Below, piece by piece: positions 14,991 to 20,716 of a DNA stretch of 20,716 bases (position 1 is the first letter of the stretch; every line of letters begins with the position of its first letter). A program made the translations under genes and the position numbers. The DNA lies in contig DAJR01000009.1 in the NCBI GenBank assembly GCA_002496385.1, positions 1 to 20,716 of the forward strand, read 5' to 3'. This DNA comes from Methanomassiliicoccales archaeon UBA147 (GTDB lineage: Archaea; Thermoplasmatota; Thermoplasmata; SG8-5). The notes below the pieces were generated by a model. The model was not told where the DNA came from, did no database searches, and worked only from the letters and a program-made list of their open reading frames with translations.

Positions 14991-14997
14991 TTTATAA
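14991..14997 (-). promoter_or_regulatory. TATA box of the CPBP protease gene
   Basis: TTATAAA on the minus strand is centred about 30 nt before the ATG at 14964, in the 48-nt gap after the Cas4-like gene. No ribosome binding site is seen before that ATG. Confidence 0.5.
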
Positions 14998-15012
14998 TGA
15001 TAGTGGCAAACC

Positions 15013-16029
15013 TCATCGCAGTCTCTCTGGGCATTTCTGCCTTCGGGAGCAATGGATGCATTTCCCCGGTTTGTTGTGGTTGCGGTGGGCATTGCCGGAT
15101 TCCATCGTTCGGCGGATCTCTTCGAGCTTCAAGAGGACCATTTCTTTGAGGGAATTGTCATAATCCACGACATTTTCGTTTTGGCCGTAGCGCACAATGC
15201 CGTGGGAGGGCGCAGCACCGAACTCCTCCTCGATGAGAAGGCAGTAGGCGGCAACCTGAAGGATGTGGGAGAACAGCGGCCCCCTTGGGACCCTGCCGGT
15301 CTTGACCTCGACCGGGATGTGTTCGTCATCGATGAGAAGGACAAAGTCTGGCCTTCCGGAGAGGCCATATCTCTTTGAGATGAAGAGCTTCGGCTTCCTG
15401 TCGTTGGAGTCCACATAAGCAATCTGATGGCGAACCTGCTGCTTCCGTCTCTTGTGACCAGCCACTTCGAATCGTTTCAGCGAGTGGTAGAGGAAATAAC
15501 AGGCCGCCACAAGCCAAGCGAGTGATATCGCCTGCAGTATCTGGGCGATCTTGGGCTGGAAGAAACCGGAGAGGAGGGTGACGGAGTTCACGCCTATGAC
15601 CGCGGCCACTATCGCAAAAACAAGTATTATCCTCTGATACTTGAGGGTCGAAGCCCCCCGCGGCATGGTCTCCGCCTTGTACAGGAAATAACAGGCCGCC
15701 AGTATCCATATCAGGGCCATGACGCCCATTATCATGCCGACATCCTGGCCGACCTCGAACAACAGGGAGACGCCGAGGATGGATATCAGGGTGGCGGCTA
15801 TCGCAAACCAGAGGACGATGCTCTCGAAAATCTTTGCCTGGCTCTCCTCCTGGACTATGTCCCCGAGATCCTCAGCCACGGCCTTGTGGGCTCTCTCGCC
15901 GGACTCCAAGGCCTCGGAATCCATATCCGGCTCATTCCTGCTGAGCCACCAGCTCAGCGGGCAGTATCCGTATTTCTCCAGGGCGCTGGCGGAGATAATC
16001 TGCTGTCCACCGGCCTGATTCGCATCCAT
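15013..16029 (-). CDS. Cas4-like PD-(D/E)XK nuclease with inserted duplicated membrane segment
   Basis: With the start at 16029 this is a 338-residue protein. It has the Cas4/RecB-like parts in order: an N-terminal Cys23 after SASALEKYGYCP, His48 in GERAHKA, Asp228 in GRPDFV, Glu241 and Lys243 in EVKTG, the QVAAY motif (258-262), and three C-terminal Cys (324, 327, 333). In Cas4 proteins these four Cys hold an iron-sulphur cluster and the acidic/Lys residues cut DNA. Unusually, four hydrophobic helices (about 72-185) are inserted between the N-terminal Cys and the nuclease core. They are two copies of one hairpin; compare LAACYFLYKAE with VAACYFLYHSL. The frame is open to 16185, but a BRE/TATA at 16051-16059 lies 26 nt before ATG 16029, and the upstream part is low-complexity. 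No CRISPR array or other cas gene is visible. It is probably a membrane-bound DNA end-processing enzyme; its role is unknown. Confidence 0.85.
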   Translation of the reverse strand: MDANQAGGQQIISASALEKYGYCPLSWWLSRNEPDMDSEALESGERAHKAVAEDLGDIVQEESQAKIFESIVLWFAIAATLISILGVSLLFEVGQDVGMIMGVMALIWILAACYFLYKAETMPRGASTLKYQRIILVFAIVAAVIGVNSVTLLSGFFQPKIAQILQAISLAWLVAACYFLYHSLKRFEVAGHKRRKQQVRHQIAYVDSNDRKPKLFISKRYGLSGRPDFVLLIDDEHIPVEVKTGRVPRGPLFSHILQVAAYCLLIEEEFGAAPSHGIVRYGQNENVVDYDNSLKEMVLLKLEEIRRTMESGNAHRNHNKPGKCIHCSRRQKCPERLR

Positions 16030-16050
16030 GTGGAGATAATCCATATGTCT

Positions 16051-16059
16051 GGATAAATA
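16051..16059 (-). promoter_or_regulatory. TATA box of the Cas4-like gene
   Basis: AGAAACC then TATTTATCC on the minus strand, centred 26-27 nt before ATG 16029, gives a good BRE/TATA pair. This supports a leaderless message and rejects the longer frame to 16185. Confidence 0.65.
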
Positions 16060-16185
16060 GGTTTCTATGGGGTGACGGTAATAAGTCTGGATTCTGAATA
16101 TGCCCTCATCTGTAATTTTAGATTGTAGATTTTCGATTTTAGATTGTTGTTCACAGCTTGCTGTTTTTTCATTTCTTCTTGGCAA

Positions 16186-16336
16186 CGGGGTCTAGGGGCT
16201 TTGCCTATAATATGAAATAAGGGGTCTTTGTTTACAAAATGAGATAAAGGGGCTAGGTTTGCTGGCTGTCATGAACAGCCAGCACAAAGCAATTGTTACC
16301 AACCCTAGACCCTAGTCCCTAGACCCTAGCCCCAAA
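16186..16336. other. gene-free region with G-rich repeats and a hairpin
   Basis: The 16030-16381 interval holds no credible gene. After an AT-rich tract with two TTTTAGATTG units (about 16117-16142), GGGG-led units recur at 16187, 16221 and 16249, each followed by TCT or CTA. A perfect 10-bp hairpin pairs TGCTGGCTGT (16260-16269) with ACAGCCAGCA (16275-16284) around CATGA. GGGTCTAGGG (16188-16197) is the inverse complement of CCCTAGACCC (16303-16312 and 16317-16326). It could be a small palindromic element (MITE-like) or a non-coding RNA. Confidence 0.5.
16303..16333. repeat. heptad CCCTAGA repeat, possible G-quadruplex
   Basis: C-triplets occur every 7 nt (16303, 16310, 16317, 16324) and again at 16330, separated by TAGA, TAGT, TAGA and TAG. 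On the minus strand this is five G-tracts with loops of 3-4 nt, an ideal G-quadruplex pattern resembling telomere repeats. It ends only 4 nt before the mtnA TATA box. Confidence 0.65.
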
Positions 16337-16337
16337 C

Positions 16338-16345
16338 ATATAAAA
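16338..16345 (+). promoter_or_regulatory. TATA box of mtnA
   Basis: ATATAAAA preceded by CCAAAC is centred about 40 nt before ATG 16382, predicting transcription from near 16368 and a leader of roughly 14 nt without a ribosome binding site. Confidence 0.6.
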
Positions 16346-16381
16346 TCGTTATTTGAACACCATTCCACTGAACACTTACTG

Positions 16382-17431
16382 ATGACGGAAACACTGAAAT
16401 ACAGCGTGGGGGTTTTGGCGGGCGAGACCATGAGAGTCATCGTCAAGGGAAAGGAACAGGACATCAGAGCGCTTTGGCTCGACGGGAATGCGGTGAAGTT
16501 CATTGACCAGAAGATCCTGCCGCACAGGTTCGAGATAACCAGCGCGGGCACGGTCGAAGAGGTTGCCGGATTCATCGAGGACATGACCGTGAGAGGAGCG
16601 CCCAGCATAGGCGCGGCCGGAGCCTTCGGAATGGCCATCGCCCAGATCACTGGAGCGGATATCCATGAATCCGCGGAGCGCCTTAGGCGGACCAGGCCGA
16701 CCGCGTTCGACCTGTTCTATGCCATCGACAAGATGATTGCCGCATCCTCCGAGGGCCGGGATGTAGTCCGGGCGGCGCAGGATTATGCGGATTCCGTCGC
16801 AGAGAAATGCAGGATGATCGGCGAGCACGGGAATGATCTGATAAAAAGCGGGGACAGGATACTCACGCATTGCAACGCCGGGGCGCTGGCCACTGTGGAC
16901 CACGGCACGGCGCTCGCGCCGATAAGGGCAGCCCACCGTTCGGCCAAGAAGATTCATGTATTCGCTGACGAGACCAGGCCGAGGATCCAGGGCGCGCTCA
17001 CTTCCTGGGAGCTGCTCCAGGAGGGGATTCCGCATGACTTCATACCAGACAATGCGGCGGGGCATCTCATGCAAAGGGGCGAGGTTGACATGGTCATCGT
17101 AGGAGCAGATAGAATTGCGTCCAACGGAGATTTCGCGAACAAGATCGGCACCTACGAAAAGGCAGTGCTGGCCAAGGAGAACGGGATTCCGTTTTACACG
17201 GCTGCACCCGTCACCACCTTCGACTTCTCGATCGAAAGCGGGGCAGACATCCCCATCGAGGAGAGGCATCAGGACGAGGTGAGGTTCGTCGGGAAAGAAC
17301 GTGTTTGCCCGGAGGGGGCTTCCGCCCGCAACCCGGCTTTTGACATGACGCCTGCCAGATATCTCACGGGAATCATCACCGAAAGGGGAGTTTTCAAACC
17401 CGGGGAATTGAAGCGGGACAAACTGCAATAG
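16382..17431 (+). CDS. mtnA: S-methyl-5-thioribose-1-phosphate isomerase (or related ribose-1,5-bisphosphate isomerase)
   Basis: This 349-residue enzyme belongs to the eIF2B-alpha/MtnA family and isomerises a phosphorylated aldose to the ketose, classically 5-methylthioribose 1-phosphate in methionine salvage. Key segments: MTVRGAPSIG (68-77), THCNAGALAT (162-171) with catalytic Cys164, GADRIASNGD (241-250) with catalytic Asp242, NKIGTY (253-258), YTAAPVTTFD (272-281), and NPAFDMTP (317-324). In some archaea close relatives act in the AMP/ribose bisphosphate pathway, but the motifs here follow MtnA. The N-terminus has about 16 residues before MRVIVKGK, where family members often begin, so ATG 16430 (333 residues) is an alternative start. 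The stop is followed by a T-run that also forms the TATA box of the next gene. No other methionine salvage gene is in the window. Confidence 0.9.
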   Translation: MTETLKYSVGVLAGETMRVIVKGKEQDIRALWLDGNAVKFIDQKILPHRFEITSAGTVEEVAGFIEDMTVRGAPSIGAAGAFGMAIAQITGADIHESAERLRRTRPTAFDLFYAIDKMIAASSEGRDVVRAAQDYADSVAEKCRMIGEHGNDLIKSGDRILTHCNAGALATVDHGTALAPIRAAHRSAKKIHVFADETRPRIQGALTSWELLQEGIPHDFIPDNAAGHLMQRGEVDMVIVGADRIASNGDFANKIGTYEKAVLAKENGIPFYTAAPVTTFDFSIESGADIPIEERHQDEVRFVGKERVCPEGASARNPAFDMTPARYLTGIITERGVFKPGELKRDKLQ

Positions 17432-17441
17432 TTTTTTAATC
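17431..17441 (+). promoter_or_regulatory. TATA box of nop5 and T-run after mtnA
   Basis: GTTTTTTAATC overlaps the last base of the mtnA stop and is centred about 26 nt before ATG 17463. The same six T could stop the upstream transcript and place the next start, a compact arrangement. Confidence 0.55.
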
Positions 17442-17462
17442 AACCAAGTTTTGCGGTCAACC

Positions 17463-18503
17463 ATGAGGCTAGTGACCACCTGGTTCGGCTCGTTCATAAC
17501 CGATGATGACGGCAATGTGACCGAGAAGCGGCTTTTCCCGCCCGACCCCGCGGAAATCGCGAAGCGGCTGAATGCGATGGAGCGCGGGGATGTCCTTCCC
17601 GAGGAGGGGGAGATTGCCGCAGGAAAGGCTGTTTCCGTAAGGGAGAGACGGCTCTCGGTTTTTGGAATCATTGAGGAGTTCCAGCAGCCGGACATCCGGC
17701 CGGAGGAACATGGATTTGGCAACGAAATCCTGGGCATGGCGATGCTGTGCAGGGGCCGCGACAAGGTCAGGACAAAGTCTTCTCCGGACGAACAGATAGT
17801 CCAGGCTATAAGGACCATTGATGATCTGGGTGGCATAATCAACCTCATGTCTGAGCGTCTGCATGAATGGCACGGACTCAATTTTCCGGAACTTGACAAG
17901 CTCGTCCCGGAAGAGAAGTATGTCCGGCTCATTGCGGATTTCGGAGGCAGGGCGGCAATCCTCGAATCCGGGAAGGTCAAGTATGGCGATTCCATCGGCG
18001 GCGAGGTCTCCGAGGCGGACATCCTGGCGATGAAGTCACTGGCAAATGCACTGATTGCTACAGCCCAGAAGAAGCGCGAGATGGAAAGGTACATAGAACT
18101 CAGGATGAAGGAAATCGCCCCGAACACTTCCCATCTCGCAGGTCCGCTCATCGGAGCAAGGCTCATCTCGCTCACGGGCGGGCTGGACAGGTTGTCCAGG
18201 GTCCCGGCCAGCACGATACAGCTTCTTGGCGCGGAGAAGGCGCTGTTCAAGCACATAAAGGACCATGCCAAGCCGCCGAAACACGGCGTGATATTCCAGC
18301 ACCCGCTCATCCACAGGGCGCCGCCATGGCAGAGGGGCAAGATCGCCAGAGCGTTCGCTGCCAAGCTGAGCATCGCGGTGAAGATGGACAGGTACGGCCA
18401 TGATTTCATCGGGCCGAAGCTTCAGGCTGACCTTGACAGGCGGGTGGAGGACATCAGGAAGAGACATCCGAAACCAAATCGAAAGAATTCGCGGCGAAGG
18501 TAG
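17463..18503 (+). CDS. Nop56/Nop58-like box C/D RNP core protein (Nop5)
   Basis: This 346-residue protein is the archaeal scaffold that joins fibrillarin and L7Ae on box C/D guide RNAs to methylate ribosomal RNA. An N-terminal domain (about 1-115) and a coiled-coil region (about 120-222, rich in charged heptads) precede the NOP domain, with GPLIGARLISLTGGLDRLSR (227-246) and GAEKALFKHIK (256-266) followed by PPKHGVIFQHPLI (271-283). The tail is short and basic (KPNRKNSRRR). Length is typical of archaeal Nop5. The frame extends to a TTG at 17451, but the TATA box 26 nt before ATG 17463 and the natural N-terminus favour the ATG. Fibrillarin, often the next gene in archaea, is absent here; the next gene is cca under its own TATA box. 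Confidence 0.95.
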   Translation: MRLVTTWFGSFITDDDGNVTEKRLFPPDPAEIAKRLNAMERGDVLPEEGEIAAGKAVSVRERRLSVFGIIEEFQQPDIRPEEHGFGNEILGMAMLCRGRDKVRTKSSPDEQIVQAIRTIDDLGGIINLMSERLHEWHGLNFPELDKLVPEEKYVRLIADFGGRAAILESGKVKYGDSIGGEVSEADILAMKSLANALIATAQKKREMERYIELRMKEIAPNTSHLAGPLIGARLISLTGGLDRLSRVPASTIQLLGAEKALFKHIKDHAKPPKHGVIFQHPLIHRAPPWQRGKIARAFAAKLSIAVKMDRYGHDFIGPKLQADLDRRVEDIRKRHPKPNRKNSRRR

Positions 18504-18530
18504 ATTTCCCCGCCGGCAATGCCCCAAAAC

Positions 18531-18540
18531 CTTTTTATCC
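18531..18540 (+). promoter_or_regulatory. TATA box of cca
   Basis: CAAAACC then TTTTTATCC is centred 26-27 nt before ATG 18562, a clear BRE/TATA pair for a leaderless message. Confidence 0.65.
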
Positions 18541-18561
18541 GGCACACCCTAAAGGTCATTG

Positions 18562-19899
18562 ATGAAAATCGAGGAAGAAGTGCTGGCAAAGCTGAAGCCC
18601 GATGCGGAGGACGAAGCCCGAATAAACCATATCATTGACCTTCTGGTCAAGAAGATCATGGGCACGAAGGCCGCCGCGGGCAAGGACATCCAACCTTACC
18701 TGGTCGGGTCCATAGCCAAGGGCACACATCTCAGGGACCCGGATGCGGATATTTTCCTGCTATTCAGCCCGGACGTGCCCAGAGAGGAGCTTGAGTCAGT
18801 CGGGCTGGCGATAGGCAAGGAAGCCATAACCGGCAGGGAGCATTACGCGGAACATCCTTACATCAAGGGCGAGTTCATGGGCCTGAGGGCGGACATCGTT
18901 CCCGCTTACAGGATAACGGATTCCAGCCAGAAGATGACCGCGGTCGACCGCACCCCCTTCCACACCGAGTATGTCAAAACTCACCTTGCCCCCGGGCTGA
19001 GGGACGACGTCAGGCTGCTCAAGGCGTTCATGAAGGGCATCGGCACTTACGGCGCAGACGCCAAGACCATGGGATTCTCGGGTTATCTCTGCGAGTTGCT
19101 GGTCATTAAGTTCGGCGGGTTCAGGAAACTGCTGGAGGGCACGTCTGTCTGGAGGCAGGGACTGCGCATGGAACTGGGGCCTGGCACCGATAGGAAATTC
19201 GATTCGCCGCTAACGTTCATCGACCCGGTTGACCCGGCAAGGAATGTCGCTTCCGCAGTGTCGCCTGACAATCTCGCCGCTTTCATCGCCGCGGCCAGAG
19301 CTTACCTGGTTGCTCCAAAACTGGAATTCTTCTTTCCGAAGCCCCTCAAGCCCCTGGCAATGAAGGATATCAAAGCCAGGATTGCCGAAAGGGGCGCAAC
19401 GGTCATCATGACCATGCCCATGCCGGACCTAATCGATGACATCCTGTACCCACAGCTGCGCAAGTTCGAGAGGAACGCGATGCAGGCCCTTGAGTCAGCC
19501 GGCTTCAGGGGAATAGATTCATCCAGCCATGTCTCGGACGGGACGATGGCGATAATTTTGGGGCTGGAATCCTCGAAACTTCCTAAGGCATCTCTCCACA
19601 GGGGGCCGCCGGTTTCGGTTGCCGATAATTCTGCCAGCTTCCTGGAGAAATGGGGAGCCAGCCCGGACGCGGCTTCGGGTCTCTTCATCAGGGACGGGTG
19701 CTGGCATGTGTACATGAAGAGGAAATACACCGACGCAGCCCAATACCTGACTGATGCCCTCCAGAACATCGATGCCGGCAAGGACCTCAACAGCCTGAAG
19801 GACAGGGTTAAAATATCTGACTCGGTGCCGAACAATGACGCAATCAAGAACGCGATTTCCGCCCATCTTGACAGGCGCATGCCCTGGGAAAGGGACTAA
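18562..19899 (+). CDS. cca: class I CCA-adding enzyme (tRNA nucleotidyltransferase)
   Basis: This 445-residue enzyme adds or repairs the CCA end of tRNAs. The archaeal class I nucleotidyltransferase core is visible: VGSIAKGTHL (48-57), the first two catalytic acids in DPDADIFLLF (Asp61 and Asp63), and the third, Asp111, in LRADIVPAY. VRLLKAFMKGIG and GFSGYLCELLVIKFGGF follow as the central domain, and a C-terminal region completes the usual length of 440-450 residues. The frame extends one codon to a TTG at 18559, but ATG 18562 fits the TATA spacing. It lies 58 nt after nop5 and shares its tRNA/rRNA-maturation theme. Its stop overlaps the stop of the convergent membrane-protein gene by 4 nt. 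Confidence 0.96.
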   Translation: MKIEEEVLAKLKPDAEDEARINHIIDLLVKKIMGTKAAAGKDIQPYLVGSIAKGTHLRDPDADIFLLFSPDVPREELESVGLAIGKEAITGREHYAEHPYIKGEFMGLRADIVPAYRITDSSQKMTAVDRTPFHTEYVKTHLAPGLRDDVRLLKAFMKGIGTYGADAKTMGFSGYLCELLVIKFGGFRKLLEGTSVWRQGLRMELGPGTDRKFDSPLTFIDPVDPARNVASAVSPDNLAAFIAAARAYLVAPKLEFFFPKPLKPLAMKDIKARIAERGATVIMTMPMPDLIDDILYPQLRKFERNAMQALESAGFRGIDSSSHVSDGTMAIILGLESSKLPKASLHRGPPVSVADNSASFLEKWGASPDAASGLFIRDGCWHVYMKRKYTDAAQYLTDALQNIDAGKDLNSLKDRVKISDSVPNNDAIKNAISAHLDRRMPWERD

Positions 19900-20588
19900 G
19901 CCAGGGTAAATGAATACCCCGCATGCGAATTGCCGTTTATGTCTGTGGCCGTGATTGTGAATGTATTGAATTTGGAGACATCGGTAAAGCTGAATTCGAA
20001 TATCTGATTTCCGGGAGTGGACATGGGCTGAGGCGCTTCGGAACCGCGCGCGACCGTGACTGTACTCGCGTCTACCCCCACATTGTCTGTCACCTGCGCC
20101 CTGACTATCATCCGGGTTGAATTTTTCATGACGGCTTCGAGGCCGCCGCCCAATGCCGATGCCGTGACATTGTCCCAGGTCAGGCCGCCGTCCCAGCTCA
20201 CACGCACCTCGCGTATCTCCGGGGAGGCAAAATCATTGAACGGGGGGTTGCACAGCACCACCCACACGGTCAGGAACACGAGGAAGTACGTGGACAGGGC
20301 TCCTGCCCAGTGGGTCCATTTGAACTGCGTGACATCGATGTTGACCTTTGGGATGAGCACCCAGAGCAGCGACATCCCACCGAGCCCGGTGAGGAATCCG
20401 CCTGCAACGCCGCCGACCGGGAAAACGAACATTGCGACTATGCCCATGGGTATCGAGAACAGCGCCGCGATTATGGTGGCCTTGGAGACGCCTACTTCCG
20501 TCTTAACATATTCCAGCCTGTCGAATACGGGAGGCTTGTACTCCCGCTCCTCCTTCTTCTCTTCCTGTCGCTTCCTTTTCTTGGCCAT
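19896..20588 (-). CDS. membrane protein with external Ig-like domain, unknown function
   Basis: This 230-residue protein has a very basic and acidic lysine/glutamate-rich N-terminus (1-20), three hydrophobic spans (about 37-58, 59-80 and 93-113), then a 115-residue polar domain (about 116-230) with alternating beta-type segments (VRVSWDGGLTW, IVRAQVTDNVG, TFTITATDINGNS). This resembles bacterial or archaeal Ig-like/fibronectin-type surface domains that follow a membrane anchor. By the positive-inside rule the N-terminus is cytoplasmic and the C-terminal domain outside. No catalytic motif is seen. The frame extends to TTG 20597, but TATA-like TATTAATAAACC (20610-20621) lies 27 nt before ATG 20588, supporting a leaderless start there. 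The 3' end overlaps cca by 4 nt. The neighbours give no clear role. Confidence 0.8.
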   Translation of the reverse strand: MAKKRKRQEEKKEEREYKPPVFDRLEYVKTEVGVSKATIIAALFSIPMGIVAMFVFPVGGVAGGFLTGLGGMSLLWVLIPKVNIDVTQFKWTHWAGALSTYFLVFLTVWVVLCNPPFNDFASPEIREVRVSWDGGLTWDNVTASALGGGLEAVMKNSTRMIVRAQVTDNVGVDASTVTVARGSEAPQPMSTPGNQIFEFSFTDVSKFNTFTITATDINGNSHAGYSFTLA

Positions 20589-20609
20589 CGGATTCAAGCC
20601 TAATATGTC

Positions 20610-20621
20610 GGTTTATTAATA
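20610..20621 (-). promoter_or_regulatory. TATA box of the membrane protein gene
   Basis: TATTAATAAACC on the minus strand is centred 27 nt before ATG 20588. It fits the leaderless pattern of the neighbouring genes. Confidence 0.6.
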
Positions 20622-20642
20622 TGTTCTTGTCCCGAAATCCCC

Positions 20643-20697
20643 GTAAACTACCAGCCCCTAAAGTGGCTGACGTTTGTTGCCGGGGCTGGAGGTTTAC
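20643..20697. other. long inverted repeat next to the right window edge
   Basis: GTAAAC (20643-20648) and CCAGCCCC (20651-20658) pair with GGGGCTGG (20682-20689) and GTTTAC (20692-20697), interrupted by one 2x2 mismatch. The 23-nt loop contains GTGGCTGACG. Read on the minus strand, GGGGCTGGTAGTTTAC resembles right ends of IS200/IS605-type elements. The downstream arm is part of the edge repeat. Confidence 0.55.
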
Positions 20698-20716
20698 CAT
20701 AGGGCAGTTATATGCC
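20682..20716. repeat. edge repeat, right copy
   Basis: Identical to 8-42 at 30 of 35 positions with no gap; it runs to the window end and may continue. Unlike the left copy, its partner arm (20643-20658) is visible here. Confidence 0.6.

Noticed and set aside
16030..16185. N-terminal extension of the Cas4-like protein
   Set aside because: It is encoded by AT-rich repeated TTTTAGATTG sequence, has no domain content, and lies upstream of a good TATA box positioned for ATG 16029.
16376..18409. 677-residue minus-strand open frame
   Set aside because: It is antisense to mtnA and nop5, both certain genes, and its sequence has no family features; long open frames opposite GC-rich genes are common.

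Overview
The window looks archaeal. It carries a Nop56/58-type box C/D guide ribonucleoprotein core protein, a class I (archaeal-type) CCA-adding enzyme, archaeal secretion/pilus ATPases with half-size TadB/TadC-like platform proteins, and TATA boxes with purine/A-rich BRE-like flanks. At least five genes have the TATA centre about 26-30 nt before the start ATG, which implies leaderless transcription. Bacterial-type folate enzymes (bifunctional PurH, FolC) sit beside these, so a mesophilic euryarchaeal lineage such as Thermoplasmatota is plausible. That placement is inference only.

Left part (1-6728): a structured intergenic tract with hairpins and a repeat, then a five-gene minus-strand operon. 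In transcription order it encodes a pilin-like membrane-anchored protein, secretion ATPase 1, a TadB-like platform protein, a TadC-like platform protein with three calcium-binding-type loops in its external loop, and a second intact secretion ATPase. This resembles a type IV pilus/Tad-like machine with two motors.

Centre-left (6729-11010): a divergent promoter region with a dyad, a zinc-ribbon/TPR protein on plus, and convergent to it a minus-strand operon purH - folC::nth. Its second gene is one reading frame that fuses folylpolyglutamate synthase to a complete endonuclease III. Centre (11140-13494): a large TPR protein with an internal winged-helix-like segment; a strongly promoted 72-residue basic protein of unknown function with a hairpin leader and a bacterial-looking terminator; then about 450 bp without a gene, holding two 20-bp direct repeats each followed by a GC hairpin that resembles the end of an IS200/IS605/TnpB element.

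Right part (13495-20716): a minus-strand CPBP (CAAX/Abi) membrane protease with zinc ribbons, and a Cas4-like nuclease interrupted by a duplicated pair of membrane helices. Next is an intergenic region with a heptad C-rich/G-quadruplex tract and hairpins. The plus-strand genes mtnA, nop5 and cca follow, with likely separate TATA boxes. Convergent to them, overlapping by 4 bp, is a membrane protein with an external beta-rich domain. The right edge carries a second copy (30/35 identical) of the repeat seen at the left edge, as part of a long inverted repeat.

The most notable items are the FolC-endonuclease III fusion, the membrane-embedded Cas4-like nuclease next to a CPBP protease, the two-motor pilus operon with calcium loops in the platform, and the repeat/hairpin elements in the gene-free stretches.
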